From contig CM030867.1 in assembly GCA_018105865.1 (NCBI GenBank), positions 8,044,619-8,108,618 of the forward strand: DNA of 64,000 nt, given 5' to 3'. Below are positions 10,561 through 21,592 of the stretch, piece by piece. The stretch's first letter is position 1. Every line of letters starts with the position of its first letter. The stretch is from Metaphire vulgaris. Taxonomy: Eukaryota; Annelida; Clitellata; Crassiclitellata; Megascolecidae. The notes below the pieces were generated by a model. That model worked only from the letters and a program-made list of their open reading frames with translations, was not told the DNA's origin and did not search any database. A program made the position numbers and the translations under genes.

Positions 10561-13536
10561 ATGCCGGATAAGTGTTGTGCTCCAGGATGTCGTTCGAATT
10601 ACAAGAATTCAGGAGCTTATGTTTTTGTTTTCAAATTTCCTACAGACCCTGAACGTCAGCAGTTATGGTTGAAGAAAATTCCAAGAGAGGATTTGACTGT
10701 GTCAAAGCACACAATGATTTGTGTCAAGCATTTTGAGGATCGCTTTGTGGTCACAGAGGATGTTTTTGGAGATGTTCGGATGAAGAGAGAGCGTCCAAGA
10801 CTAACCAATGATGCTTTCCCTTCGATATTTCCAAATATTCCAGCCTACTTGTCAACAACAGCTCCGCCACAAAGAACCGATCCAACAGCTAGGTGCCAAC
10901 GTCGGGAACAGCGAGCGGAACAAGCCTTTGCAGATTGGATGGCTGCTGATCGCATTGAGGAATTTTCCACGATTGTAGACGGTTTCCAACAGCATTTATC
11001 AGAGCAATTGGTCACCAACTGGCAATGGAAAGTAACAGATAAGTACCTGTGTTTTTATACTGTTGATTTGGATGAAAAACCATCCATTGCGTCATGTATT
11101 AAAATCCATTCTAGTTTGCAGGTTTTTGTTTATATTGATGGAATCCGGGAACACAGAAGCAGGTTGTTGTGGCTTCTTGGCACAGATTTAATTTTGAGTA
11201 AATGGTCTCAGTTGGAAAACCTTCTGAGCCATTACAAAGTGTCTCGTAAGTCAGTTAGGGATGATCTGACTCTTGAGGAGACGATAAAGTTGGTTTGTGC
11301 CATGTTGACTGATAAGCTCGACAACGATGACAACAGTATCAATATGGGCACAGTTAAATTTTGTGTTGAGCAGTTGAAATTGTCCTGTGGATCTCCTTAT
11401 GGTAGACGATACAGTAATGACATGCTTCGTTTTGCGTTTACTTTATTTGTTTACTCTTCCTCATGTTATCGGATTCTTATCAATAGCAAGACAGTTATTT
11501 TGCCACAGCCTAAAAATTTACAGAAGCTCTCTGCAGTGTTGAATTTCTCTCCGGGCATTGAGGTGTCTGACCATGCACAGTTGAAGTATCTGCGGCTAAA
11601 GGCTGACAGTCTAACTGAACGTGAAAAGTTTGTAGTTTTGCAGATTGGCAAGATGCATGTTGCACAGGGATTTAACTACAAAGGGGGCAAGGTTACTGGC
11701 GTGGCACATAACTCTAGCAATGAACAGGCTAATGGTGTGCAAGCTTTCTTGATTTCTTCAATTGCTGGTCGCATGCGTGAAATTGTTGCTTTGGTACCTG
11801 TAAAACAGTCCACATCCAGTCTTTTAGCTCAGATGATAATTAAGGCCATTGAAGTTATTCAGTTGTGTGGTTTTGTAGTCGTTGTTGCTTCAGACAACAA
11901 CCAGGTAAATGCCAAAGCATTCGAGGAGTTATGTGGTGGGGAAGGTAATATGTTGTGTGGTATTCTTAATCCAAAATTCCCCCAATACAGAATATTTTTT
12001 ATTTTTGATACTGTACATATTCTAAAATGCATTCGTAACAACTGGCTTAATCAAAAAGACTCGGCTCAGACTTTTGTGTATCCACGACCTGTTCCAACCT
12101 ACAGTGGAAAGTCTTCAGCAGTTGCCAACTCCAGTTCTTTGATGCCACCAAATTCTGTTCCTTTCAGCTGTTTATCAACAACTAATTATCCAAATTTTGA
12201 CAGCAAAGCTTCCACAGTTTCTTCACTTTCTGGTTTAATCTTTGTGTCATCAACAAATCTGCAACCAGGCAGGGCTTCTGTTGGTCGATTAAAGGACCAG
12301 TACAATTCTGAAAGGCAGGCTTTGTTAAAGGAGGCACCAGGTCTTAAACATAGTTTTGAACCCTAGCAGTTTGGAGAGGCAAAATGTATCACTTGTACTG
12401 GGCATTTTCAATGATAAAACTGTTGAAGCTTTGCTGTCAAAATCAGATCATGCCGCTAGGGACACAGCAGAGTTCATTAGGATCATCCTTAGTTGGTGGA
12501 AAATCATGAATATCAAGAGTTGTAACAAAGGAGTAAGGTTGCGTGATGATCTGTGCTTGCCATTTTGTGATATTGATGATGATCGTCTCCGGTTTTTACA
12601 GGAATTTATTAATTGGTTGCAAATATGGAATCGTGACAAAGCCGGATGTCTGACTAAACCAACTTTTAGAGCATTGTTACATTCTACTAAAACAATGCAT
12701 AATTTGATTATTTATGCTAAGAATTCATTACTTCTTGATTACTTTTTACCAGGCAGACTGACAATTTGGAGCGTAGATTCGGTCTATATCGTCAGTTATG
12801 TGGAGCTAACTATCATGTCTCTGTTGCACAAGTGTTAGAGGCAGAGAAAAAACTGAGGGTGTCCTCTTTATTTTCCATTCGATCAGCAAAACATGGCATT
12901 ATTAATATACGTCAGGTTTTTGACAGCTACCCTGACCAGACTCATGACATAGGCTCCAGTCTTAGTTTACAAGCAGACCATTTGGTTCGGGATTTTGAAG
13001 ATGTTGTATCTGAATCTATTGACATTGCGTTTAGCTGTGATGAGCGATGCCTTGTTTACATTGCTGGTTATGTAGCATTTAAATGTGCTAGTAAATTATC
13101 TTGCCATGAATGCAAGGGAGTGTTGCTTAGTGACCGAGATTTGAATATTGAATCAAGCGACATTGAAGTTGATGTCTCCTACATCGATGAGCTTAGCAGA
13201 GGTGGTTTAAAATACCCATCTTATTTGCTGGTTATGTATGGTTATAGAGTTTACTGTGTAATGCAGGTGTTGCTTTCTAAGAAATATGAGGAGCTATTTT
13301 TAAAACACAGTAACCAAAGGATGCTTGTGTGCACATTGTCAAAGGAGAGCTTTTCATCGGTTGAGCTAATAACCGATGAGGTTTGCAGTTGTTCACTTCC
13401 TCGAACGACCTTGTTTTCCTCATGTATTCGTGTTTTTGCAAATATTTTACTAAATAATTACACGAAGGTGACCAAAATAGCTGGTCCAAGTCGAAAGCGT
13501 AAACTTAAGGCGATTAGTGATGCACCTTCTCAATAG
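10561..13536 (+). pseudogene. THAP-domain P-element-type transposase, nearly full length, two frameshifts
   Basis: The N-terminus is a THAP zinc finger: C5, C10, C54 and H57 fit the C2CH pattern. A region rich in Arg/Glu (REQRAEQAFADW, ~118-130) follows, then the P-type catalytic part with GKVTGVAH (~378), VVVVASDNNQVN (~440) and FFIFDTVHILKCIRNNW (~480). The frame shifts at about 12350 (the first ORF ends at 12364; frame 12356-12838 continues it) and again at ~12760, where LERRFGLYRQL starts the last part, ending at 13536. Total length, about 900 residues, matches THAP9/P transposases. From memory, the first catalytic acidic residue should lie before the MHVAQGF segment, where this copy reads LQIGKM; it may be lost. 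Codon use and length suggest fairly recent decay. Terminal inverted repeats were not found, so a domesticated origin cannot be excluded. Confidence 0.8.
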
Positions 13537-13540
13537 TTTT

Positions 13541-13817
13541 AGGATGTTTCTTATTTACAGGTAAAAATTGCACTGTTATCCATAACTCACAGGTGGACTG
13601 TGATTCCATAGTCATGAATCTGTACTCATGACCCAAAAGTCAAATCTCTATCAAAAAGCAATATGATTGTGCACTAATTCAGTCATTAGTCATTAGTCTG
13701 CTGTATGTTTTGTCTGTTTATCAATCTGCTTTCTGTTTAGTTGTACACTCATTCTGTGACTGTCTGTCGCTCTGCCTGCCTGTCCTATTGTCAATCTGCT
13801 GCCTGTTTACCAATCAG

Positions 13818-13848
<31 letters not shown>

Positions 13849-14011
13849 CTGTCTGTTTGTCTGTCCGTCCGTCTGTTTGTCTGTCTGCTGTCGCTCTGCC
13901 TGCCTGTCTTATTGTCAGTCTGCTGTCTGTTTTTCAATCTGATTCTGTTTAGTTGTACACTCATTCAGTGTCTGTCTGTCCGTCTGTTTGTCTGTCTGTC
14001 TGTCGTCTGTT

Positions 14012-14042
<31 letters not shown>

Positions 14043-14130
14043 TTGTCTGCTGTCGCTCTGCCTGTCTGTCTTATTGTCAGTCTGCAGTCTGTTTATCAAT
14101 CTGCTTGCTGTTTAGTTGTACAAACTGCCT
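13541..14130. repeat. TGTC-rich minisatellite
   Basis: Long tgtctgtctg arrays alternate with a higher-order unit (ctgtcgctctgcctg, ttattgtcagtctgc, tttagttgtacactcattc) seen about three times with a period near 170-210 bp. ORFs through it are repeat artefacts. Confidence 0.8.
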
Positions 14131-14639
14131 CTATCTACTGTGAACTGACGGGCGACAATTTCCCCCTCCTGTGAGCCAGCCATTCAACCATCATGGCCTT
14201 AGAAATATTTTTAAAATGCAGAAAAACAAAAAAACAGTAAACAGAAATCAAAATCCAAACTAACAGCCAGAGAGTCCGTTACAGACTCCCTGCTAAAAAC
14301 ACAATAAATAAGGAGAAATAAAAAAATAGAATGAAATGCAACAGGAGAACAAAATGACAGTAAAAGATGAAAGGTGTGTACATTGCACAGCACAAATTAG
14401 TCTGTCACAAATCTGCAACCTGCTGGTAAAACAGACTTTAAACAGTTGTTTCAAATATTGTAAAACTTCATTATCAATGCTCATATGTTACATTTCCTCA
14501 ATCAAGAAATTTATTTGAACAACTCAAGCATTTGCAATGCATGGCGGATTGACAGCCATCATGGTTATAGACTTATAGTCAGTGTTGTATAGTATTTGAA
14601 ATACGTATTTGAAATACATTTAGCTCCGATCATTACTGA
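14131..14639. other. Unassigned, AT-rich
   Basis: No gene seen. At 14582 a cagtgttgtatagtatttg motif looks like one end of a hAT element; similar TATTT/AAATAC sequence returns at 16254-16433. Confidence 0.4.
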
Positions 14640-15530
14640 CTGTTCAAGACAACCAGCACTCAACGAGGTCATCTGTTGCTACTACTCTTTGCATACCCTA
14701 TAGCAGGACTACTACTGGAAAACGTGCTTTTTCTTTTGCCGGACCCAGACTTTGGAATTCTCTGTCGATACAGGTGCGCCAAACTGAATGTCTTACTACC
14801 TTCAGGTCTAGACTTAAAACACATCTATTCCTGACTGCATAGTGCATACCCGCCTTAACCTGGAATCTGGAAGTACAGACTGACCTTAATTCGGATTACA
14901 ACCTCGATTCATCACGGACAAGATCACGACTAGGGCTGCGCTAACCGAGTAGTTTAGGAGTCGAGTAGGAGTCGAGTAGCTTAGTGAGTACTCGAGTACT
15001 CGCGTAAAACCGGAAATACATGATTTGCAAACGTTACACGTCACATAATGCTTATTATTTGCCTCATGACCCTCATTTAACCAAAGCAGAACATTAGATG
15101 CAGTTACATATCAATTTTTCGGATATTCAAACGTTTTCAAATTTAGTATAACAGAAGTTACAGAACAGAAACTACCGGTATTTTAGCGGTATTGGCAAAA
15201 AATATGAGGTCTTCACTAGAGTTGGCCCACTGTGGACAACATCTTAACTAATTGGGGCATAACGAATAAGAATAACCTAAATAAGACTGATTAATAATTA
15301 TTTGTAACAAATAACTGTAGGCCAAATTTTAATGAAATTCTTTGGTTATTCTTTATATTTATCTATTCTATTCTTTGTTTAGTTATTCTATGCGAGTACT
15401 CGACTACAAAAAAATTACTCGACTCCAATTTGGAGTCGAGTACTCGCGTTACTCGAGTTACTCGGCGCATCCCTAATCACGACTACGATTATTTACGGAA
15501 GCGACCACCGACTAGTGCTGAGTAGTAGTA
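14640..15530 (+). pseudogene. CR1/L2-like LINE C-terminus and 3' UTR, split by a hAT element
   Basis: About 60 residues end in the usual LINE C-terminus: RAFSFAGPRLWNSL ... FRSRLKTHLF, stopping at 14840. The 3' UTR continues to a (TAG)n tail at ~15520-15538 once the hAT element at 14931-15475 is removed. 5' truncated; no polymerase domain. Confidence 0.7.
14931..15475. mobile_element. hAT element, TAGGGCTGCGC family, copy 1
   Basis: Ends tagggctgcgctaaccgag and, on the complement, tagggatgcgccgagtaac. A perfect 8-bp duplication atcacgac stands at 14923-14930 and 15476-15483. The subterminal region has many gagtactcg repeats on both strands. No transposase. Confidence 0.9.
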
Positions 15531-15678
15531 GTAGTAGTAGATTCTTTTAGCGCTATCGTTAGCACTGCTGACGTACTACAGCGATAGTGCTAAAAGAATC
15601 TACTACTACGTACTACTACTAATTCTACTACTACTACTAATTCTACTACTACTACGTACTACTACTACTACTACTACT
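15515..15678. repeat. Palindrome bracketed by (TAG)n and (CTA)n
   Basis: agattcttttagcgctatcg (15539) and its complement cgatagtgctaaaagaatct form a ~22-bp inverted repeat around a ~20-bp loop. TAG repeats lead in and CTA repeats lead out, so the whole 15515-15680 region can fold back. It may be a tiny element inserted in the LINE's (TAG)n tail. Confidence 0.65.
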
Positions 15679-15780
15679 AAGTAAGTAAAGTAAGTAAGTA
15701 AAAGTAAAATCTCGTTAAATTCTAAAGCGCTTTCAAAAGGTGCACCGAAGTAGCTCCTTATTCCTATATGCGCTTAATCT
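15679..15780 (-). mobile_element. LINE 3' end, 5'-truncated, reverse strand
   Basis: agtaagtaaagtaagtaag... aaaatctcgttaaattctaaagcgct is the complement of a LINE 3' end with a TTAC-type tail. It matches the end of the LINE at 16925-18430. Confidence 0.6.
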
Positions 15781-15867
15781 AATCTACTACTACTACTACT
15801 ACTACTACTATTACTACTACTACTACTACTACTACTAATTCTACTACTACTACTACTACTACTATTT

Positions 15868-16253
15868 TAGGGCTGCGCCGAGTAACTCGAGTAACGCGAG
15901 TACTCGACCCCAAATTGGAGTCGAGTAATTTTTTTGGAGTCGAGTACTCGCATAGAACAGCTAAATAAGGAATAGAATAGATAACTAAAGAATAACCAAA
16001 GAATTTCATTAAAATTTGGCCTACAATTATTACCGGCAAAATAGTTTCTGTTCTGTAACTTCTGTTATACTACACTTGAATACGCTTGAATATCCGAAAA
16101 ATTGATATGTAACTGTATCTAGCGTTCTGCTTTGCTTAAATGAGGGCCATGACGCAAAAATCATGTATTTCCGGTTTTACGCAAGTACTCGAGTACTCGC
16201 TAAGCTACTCGACTCCTACTCGACTCCTAAACTACTCGGTTAGCGCAGCCCTA
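15868..16253. mobile_element. hAT element, TAGGGCTGCGC family, copy 2
   Basis: Inverted ends tagggctgcgc...gcgcagcccta with a perfect 8-bp duplication tactattt at 15860-15867 and 16254-16261. Same gagtactcg-rich ends as copies 1 and 3; no coding capacity. Confidence 0.9.
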
Positions 16254-16433
16254 TACTATTTATGTATTTTGTATTTTATAGTCACTGTAAAAGTATTTTG
16301 TGTTTTGTATTTTAAAATACATTTTAGAAGTACTTTTTGTATTTGAAATACAATTTACAGTCAAAATACTTTTCTGTACTTTACTAAAAATAATGGGTAG
16401 TAAAAGCAAGCAACTTCCAACTAGTCACATCAC
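16254..16433. repeat. TATTTTG/AAATAC-rich repeat between two hAT copies
   Basis: Alternating tattttgtatttta and aaaatacattttag motifs, able to pair with each other. Probably the remains of the element whose end is seen at 14582. Confidence 0.35.
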
Positions 16434-16808
16434 TAGGGCTGAGCCGAGTAACTCGAGTAACGCGAGTACTCGACTCCAAATTGGAGACGAGTAATTTTTT
16501 TGGAGTCGAGTACTCGCATAGAATAACTAAATAAGGAATATAATAGATAAATAAAGAATAACCAAAGAATTTCATTAAAATTTGGCCTACCATTATTACC
16601 GGCAAAATAGTTTCTGTTCTGTAACTTCTGTTATACTACGCTTGAATACGCTTGAATATCCGAAAAATTGATATGTAACTGTATCTAGCGTTTTGCTCTG
16701 GTTAAATGAGGGCCATGACACAAAATTCATGTATTTCCGATTTTACGCGAGTACTCGAGTACTCACTAAGCTACTCGACTCCTAAACTACTCGGTTAGCG
16801 CAGCCCTA
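16434..16808. mobile_element. hAT element, TAGGGCTGCGC family, copy 3
   Basis: Ends tagggctgagccgag and ggttagcgcagcccta, with a perfect 8-bp duplication cacatcac at 16426-16433 and 16809-16816. Very similar to copy 2 along its whole length. Confidence 0.9.
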
Positions 16809-16924
16809 CACATCACTAGTCAAATTTAACTGGACTTACTTACTTCCTTATTTTTAAAAATCTGTCATTATTATATATTCTATGCTTTCACTGAATCAAT
16901 GGACTCCATGTATGATGCATTGCT

Positions 16925-18430
16925 CCAAAGTAAAGTAAAGTAAAATCTCGTGGATTTCTATAGCGCCTTGGAAAACAGCACAACAGTAGCTGCTTATTCT
17001 TAGGCGCTCAGCCTCTCTTAAAATAGCTATGGGGAAGGTATGTTATCAGCCAGGCAATAGTCAACATCCAAAGGGCAGTGAGGCTAGGGAGAAGGCACGG
17101 TTGCAAATTTTCAGGGATGACTGATTGAGTGGGCGTGACAGAGTGAGGTAAGATGATGAACGTGTGGGTCGAGGAGGCTGAGGGGTTAATAGTGATCTAA
17201 GGTAGACAGGTTTTGATGACTGAAGTGAGCTATGTATAAGTGTTATCTTATATTGGATACGTTCAGTTATTTTAAGCCAATGTAATGATTTTAGTATGGG
17301 TGAAATATGGGAAAATTTAGGTGACTTAGTAACAGCACGAGCAAGTGCATTTTGTATTGATTGCAATTTGTTGATAGAGGCTTTGGGAAGGTTATAGTAG
17401 AGGGAGTTACAATAATCTAATTTGGAGTGGACTATTGAGGTGGCAATTGTGGATGCAATTGTGGAGGCAGTTTTAGTATCTAGGCAAGGACGTAGGCGGC
17501 GAAGGTCACGAATATGAACATAGCAGGCTTTTGATAGTTGGGAAATTTGTGATTCGAAGTTTAGAAAAGAATCAAATTTGAATCCTAGATTTCTAGCAGT
17601 TGGAACAGGGATTATTGTGGTGTCAGAAGCCAAAACTAGTTTAGGATTGTCAATTTTTTTGAGTTGTTGGGGTAGTCCAATTAAAAGAAACTCTGTCTTA
17701 GAAGGGTTAAGAGCAAGGAAATTAGATGACATCCAAGCAGAGATTGATGAGAATGCAGATTCAAGCTCAATAATAGAAGCATTGAATGAAAGAGGTGAGA
17801 AGGAAAGGAATAGCTGAGTCAGCCTGAGTGTCATCGGCATAGAGTTGGTGATTTAAATTAAGGGAATTAATTAAAGATGAGAGCGGTGTTGTGTAAAGGC
17901 TGAATAGTACAGGCCCAAGAACAGATCCTTGAGGCACTCCAAAATCTACAGTGTGAGATAGAGAAATTTGGCTAAGACAGGACACTTGAAAAGACCGGGA
18001 TTTAAGATAAGATGAAAACCAGTTGTGAGCTATGTCAGGTATTCCAAACCAGAGAGAGAGTCATTCGAGCAGAATTTTGTGATCTATGGTATCAAATGCA
18101 GCAGAGAGGTCAAGGAGACAAAGGCCAGTAACTTGTCGGAGACCAATTGCGGTTAAGAGTCTGTCATGAATGTAGGCGAGAACGGTTTCAGTTGAGTGAT
18201 GTTTAGTGTAGGCAGACTGATGAGCATTATATAGCGAGTTATTTGAAAGGTGTTCGGTCAGTCTAGAAAGCACAATTTTCTCAGTAAGTTTTGATAGAAC
18301 TGATCATAGAAGTGAAAGATTTGAGATGGGGCGATAGTTATTAAGATCTTCTCTGTCAAGACCAGGCTTTTTTAGGAGAGGAGTGACAAAAGAGTTTTTG
18401 AATGAAGAATGAAGGTATGATGTAATGGAC
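16925..18430 (-). pseudogene. CR1/L2-like LINE, reverse transcriptase half
   Basis: The complement encodes the polymerase blocks in order: SAYTKHHSTETV, LLDLSAAFDTIDH (18061-18273), GVPQGSVLGPVLFSLY and the catalytic YADD box (LNHQLYADDTQ, 17767-17985). The thumb and C-terminal part follow in a 259-residue frame (17061-17840) with SKLDYCNSLYYNLP and LHWLKI. A 3' UTR with an AAAGTAAAGTAAAG-type tail (complement) starts at ~16928. Two frameshifts break it. The 5' end beyond the fingers domain is missing. The clade call rests on the AFDTIDH/PQGSVLGP/YADDTQ signature. Confidence 0.8.
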
Positions 18431-18439
18431 GAGCGGTTC

Positions 18440-18641
18440 GCGTCTTTTTTTTCTGCAAAAAAGCAGAAGGTTATATGAATATTTATGAACCGCGTGACGC
18501 TCTTAATGTGAATATTTCTAAAGCAAAGACAACTTTATGGGTTAGGGTTAGAGTTAGGGTCAGGGTTAAGGTTAGGGTTATTTAACCCTAACCCTAAACC
18601 CTATGCAAAACCTTCTGCTTTTTTGCAGAAAAAAAAGACGC
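18440..18641. mobile_element. Mutator-like MITE with head-to-head telomere-type repeats
   Basis: A perfect 9-bp duplication gagcggttc at 18431-18439 and 18642-18650 flanks an inverted repeat of ~35 bp (gcgtctttttt, ctgcaaaaaagcagaaggtt). The centre has gggttagggttag-type units followed by aaccctaaccctaaa, that is TTAGGG-like repeats facing each other. A 9-bp duplication fits Mutator-like elements. Confidence 0.75.
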
Positions 18642-18810
18642 GAGCGGTTCAGTACGGAACGGTCCCTATTGGCTCAAGCCAATCACGTCAAGCAATATTT
18701 GTATTTCTACACTGGGGAAACCCCGTAGTATTATCAAAGAACTTAAAGCTGCACTATTATACAGACAACATGCTGTTTTCTGTAAATTCTTAAATTGTTC
18801 CATTTGTCAG

Positions 18811-19370
18811 AGAACATTGACAACGTTATTGATGTTGGTGTGGAAGACATGTCAAATAATCATCATGCTGAAACTGAAACCAAGTTTCCTGAAAGGGAGT
18901 CACTTGTTATGGATATTTATTTGGGTGAGTTTCATGCTGTATGCTACATAGTTTTATACAGGTGCTGATGGGGATGGCAAAGCGCTTAAAACAACTATTC
19001 AAACATTATTTGTCATTCAGCACTTGCACACAACATGCACATACATGCCCAAGACTTTTACGTATCACCTAAAAGGGCTATCATTTTAAATTAAACTTAT
19101 ATTTAACTTTGTAAATTTCTGCCTTCATCTATACCGACCTTTAGCCTAGATGTACAGGCTACGATGGCATATGTGTGCATTGGATTGACTAATTCCTTCT
19201 TAATCTCACTTTAAAATTTTAAATATTGAGGATTGAATGACACTTGGATGTGCTTCAATACTAACCTAGAAGCTAATACAAGCTTTGATTTTCTGTGACT
19301 TTCATCACAGAGAGTGGGTCCAAGAAAGAAAAGAAATTTGGTGCATGGGTTGTGGACAAATGGAACAGTT

Positions 19371-19456
<86 letters not shown>

Positions 19457-20575
19457 CACTGCTTGCCTTATTAATATGCATGAGCCTAGTGATGATTTCT
19501 TAACTAACATCCTATTGCCTGGCATTATCTGCATTAGCAGATCAATGTTACAGTTTCGAAAAATGCTACTTCACTTTGTTGTCTACCTCACATAACAGCT
19601 GTCAATTTTCTCATTGCAATGATTTCTGTTGTCAGGTGACCATTACTACAGTAAGAAGCCTAGTTCTGCAAGTCTACTTTTAACACCAACAATCTTCGCC
19701 GTCTTGTCAACAAACAGAGGACAATGATTCATCGCCTACGTAAATGACGACAGTCACATAAGCAATTGACGACAGGTCTGAGTTTGGACCAGCTAATTGA
19801 TGCTGTGTCTGATCACATCCCGCCAGCAAATACAGTTCTTGCTTCTCTTCTCGCATCGCAGCTACGTAAGTGCACTCGAAAGAAACATGGGCATCGTTAT
19901 ACTGTGACTGATAAAAGCTTTGCTCTATCTTTATACTATTCCATTCCAAAAGCATACAGAATGTGTGCAAGGTTGTTCATTTTGCCTAGTGTTGACAGCT
20001 ATTCATCTTATGACAGAAGCTCGCCTGTTACAACTTTAGGCTTGGAAGGTATTTCAGTAGATGAGAATGATCTATTGCAGGATGATGAGACAATTTTGGA
20101 GTCAAATGCATTGTTGTATGTAGCCGGTTTTGTGTGTAAAATTGTTCTACGTGACCATGATTGTGAATTGTGTAGTAATATGCTTCTGAAGAGGGACAAT
20201 GACACTTTTGTTGAAAGATCAGAGATCTTTCTAAATTTGAAACTGTACCAGCACTGCAATCAAAGCAGCCTGCATACACCTTCTGATACTGTCACTTGCT
20301 TGTTAACAGCTTGTCGTGATGTGTTCATGAATAACTTTGAAGAAATTAAATACACATCATTAGTATTTTGACAATTGTTTGAAAAATGTGTCCCGAGTGT
20401 TAACGATGCGGTTGAAAGTTGTGCTGTTGGATGCTTGCGAGTAACATTATTGAAGTGCGTGTCCTTATTTATTAGAATATTATTGTATCACAAGGTAAAA
20501 GTTCTAAATCGCTCAATAACAAACATCAGTAAGAAGACACGTAAAAATAGGAAGGCTTTGAAAATATATATTTAA
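18811..20575 (+). pseudogene. Second THAP/P-type transposase gene, partial and broken
   Basis: An exon-like block at 18811-18924 (acceptor tttgtcag, donor ggtgagt) encodes an acidic linker (NIDNVIDVGVEDM...). Another block starts at the acceptor at 19635. A coiled-coil-like NNLRRLVNKQRTMIHRL stretch follows, with a stop, then the main 201-residue ORF (19766-20371). This has the signature TRKKHGHRYTVTDKSFAL, YYSIPKAYRM and LPSV typical of the region after the THAP finger, and then C-terminal cysteine-rich parts (LYVAGFVCKIV...CELC). A further piece lies at 20375-20575. The catalytic middle is absent, and no THAP finger is visible. It differs clearly from the copy at 10561, so it is a separate family. 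Confidence 0.65.
19310..19460 (+). mobile_element. CR1-like LINE fragment plus (TGTC)n(TC)n
   Basis: agtgggtccaagaaagaaaa and gtggacaaatggaacagttt match the coding tail of the LINE copies at 23238 and 56890. The match stops at a TGTC/TC microsatellite (19368-19452). It lies between parts of the second P-type gene. Confidence 0.55.
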
Positions 20576-20690
20576 TAAGTAATTCATTACTGTTGTTATG
20601 TCTTGTATAGTCAAATGCTGACCTAAATGCATATCCAGAATAGGATCAGTGTCAGTGTGTGTGTGCTTGTATTCTTGTTTAAATTTCTCT

Positions 20691-20745
20691 CTGTAAGTTA
20701 GCAGACTGGTAACAACATCCGATGGTTGTGGGTTTCATACCTGTT
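20691..20745 (+). mobile_element. tRNA-derived SINE head (fragment)
   Basis: aagttagcagactggtaaca (A-box-like) and gtgggtttcatacc (B-box-like) in the right spacing resemble the heads of the SINEs at 26009 and 62091. No body is seen. Confidence 0.4.
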
Positions 20746-20802
20746 GATTTATTTATATCCTTTTATCAAATTTTTTTTTGGATCCTATTAATAATGTGAT
20801 TT

Positions 20803-20860
20803 AAAGTGGTTTAGGAGGCTAAGTAAGCCAGTGTGAAAACCACTGTTTTAAATTAACCTC
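20803..20860 (-). mobile_element. CR1-like LINE 3' tail
   Basis: The complement gives ggcttacttagcctcctaaa, ccactttaaatcacatt and an ATT tail, the same 3' end as the copies at 23238-23457, 44942 and 57050. Confidence 0.7.
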
Positions 20861-21100
20861 TGTCCTTGTGTTCTATTTCTCTATTTGCATGGTGGTAATG
20901 TACCTAACCTCTAGGCTTCGTACCTCAATATTTATTGCTATGAATGAGTAGGTATGTCAAATAATTAATGAGTTGTAGGGGAGGTGGCAGGGAAAAGACT
21001 GGAAGTGCTATCCACTCAGGTTTTTTCTAGGACTAAATGCCCATGGAGTCTTTACCGAACTAGAAAACGTGAGTATTTCCAGACATTGGTTATGCCTTAA

Positions 21101-21173
21101 CTCTTTAGCTGCCAAGACTGAGTATACTTGGATCCCATTGCATATGGATCCAAAGTATTTGTCGGTTTAGTGG
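21101..21173. mobile_element. 73-bp TTAA-flanked micro-MITE
   Basis: TTAA at 21097-21100 and 21174-21177. Imperfect inverted ends ctctttagctg and (complement) ccactaaaccg. Internal palindromes ccaagactgagtatacttgg and ggatcc...ggatcc. Same length class as 250-321 and 21517-21588. Confidence 0.5.
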
Positions 21174-21516
21174 TTAAGTGGCTGAATTCATTTTTGTTTT
21201 TGTTTAGATTTTAATATTTCTTGTAATTCTGTATGCAGTTTAATGTGTTTGCTCTCAGAAGGACACGATTTTGATTTGATTCGGTGTTGTTTTCATTCTT
21301 GCTTTATACATAAGTGCAATTGCAGGTTAATTGTGAATGATTTAATTGAGAATGTAAGTCCTGATGGTTGAAACAATAACAACAGGGTGCAGCCTGTGAC
21401 AATTATCCTTGTGAGAAGCATGTGGTATTGATGTGGGTCACTGTTTTTAAGCCTTTGTCCTTATTTTTTGTGGCATAGGAAGCATCGAGCATCACATATT
21501 GCTTCGTTCCTATTAA

Positions 21517-21588
21517 CCCTTAAACTGCTGGACCTGAGTAGTCTCAGTTACGTTATATATAGTTACAAAGTATACGGCGTTTTAAGGG
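21517..21588. mobile_element. 72-bp TTAA-type micro-MITE
   Basis: TTAA at 21513-21516; right flank ttgt (decayed TTAA). Inverted ends cccttaaactgc and (complement) cccttaaaacgcc. Internal ctgagtagtctcag palindrome. It sits just beyond the 3' tail of the minus-strand LINE. Confidence 0.5.
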
Positions 21589-21592
21589 TTGT

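Noticed and set aside
13801..14060. CRISPR-like array of short repeats
   Set aside because: Repeats are contiguous TGTC units without unique spacers, in a clearly eukaryotic context.
13710..14174. Cys/Leu/Ser-rich frames resembling membrane or secreted peptides
   Set aside because: They are translations of the TGTC minisatellite; all frames look alike because of the repeat period.
15779..16039. Val-rich 86-residue frame
   Set aside because: It reads a (TAC)n array and the end of a hAT MITE.
18540..18600. A true chromosome end (telomere)
   Set aside because: The repeats are degenerate, opposed, very short and enclosed in an element with a 9-bp target duplication.
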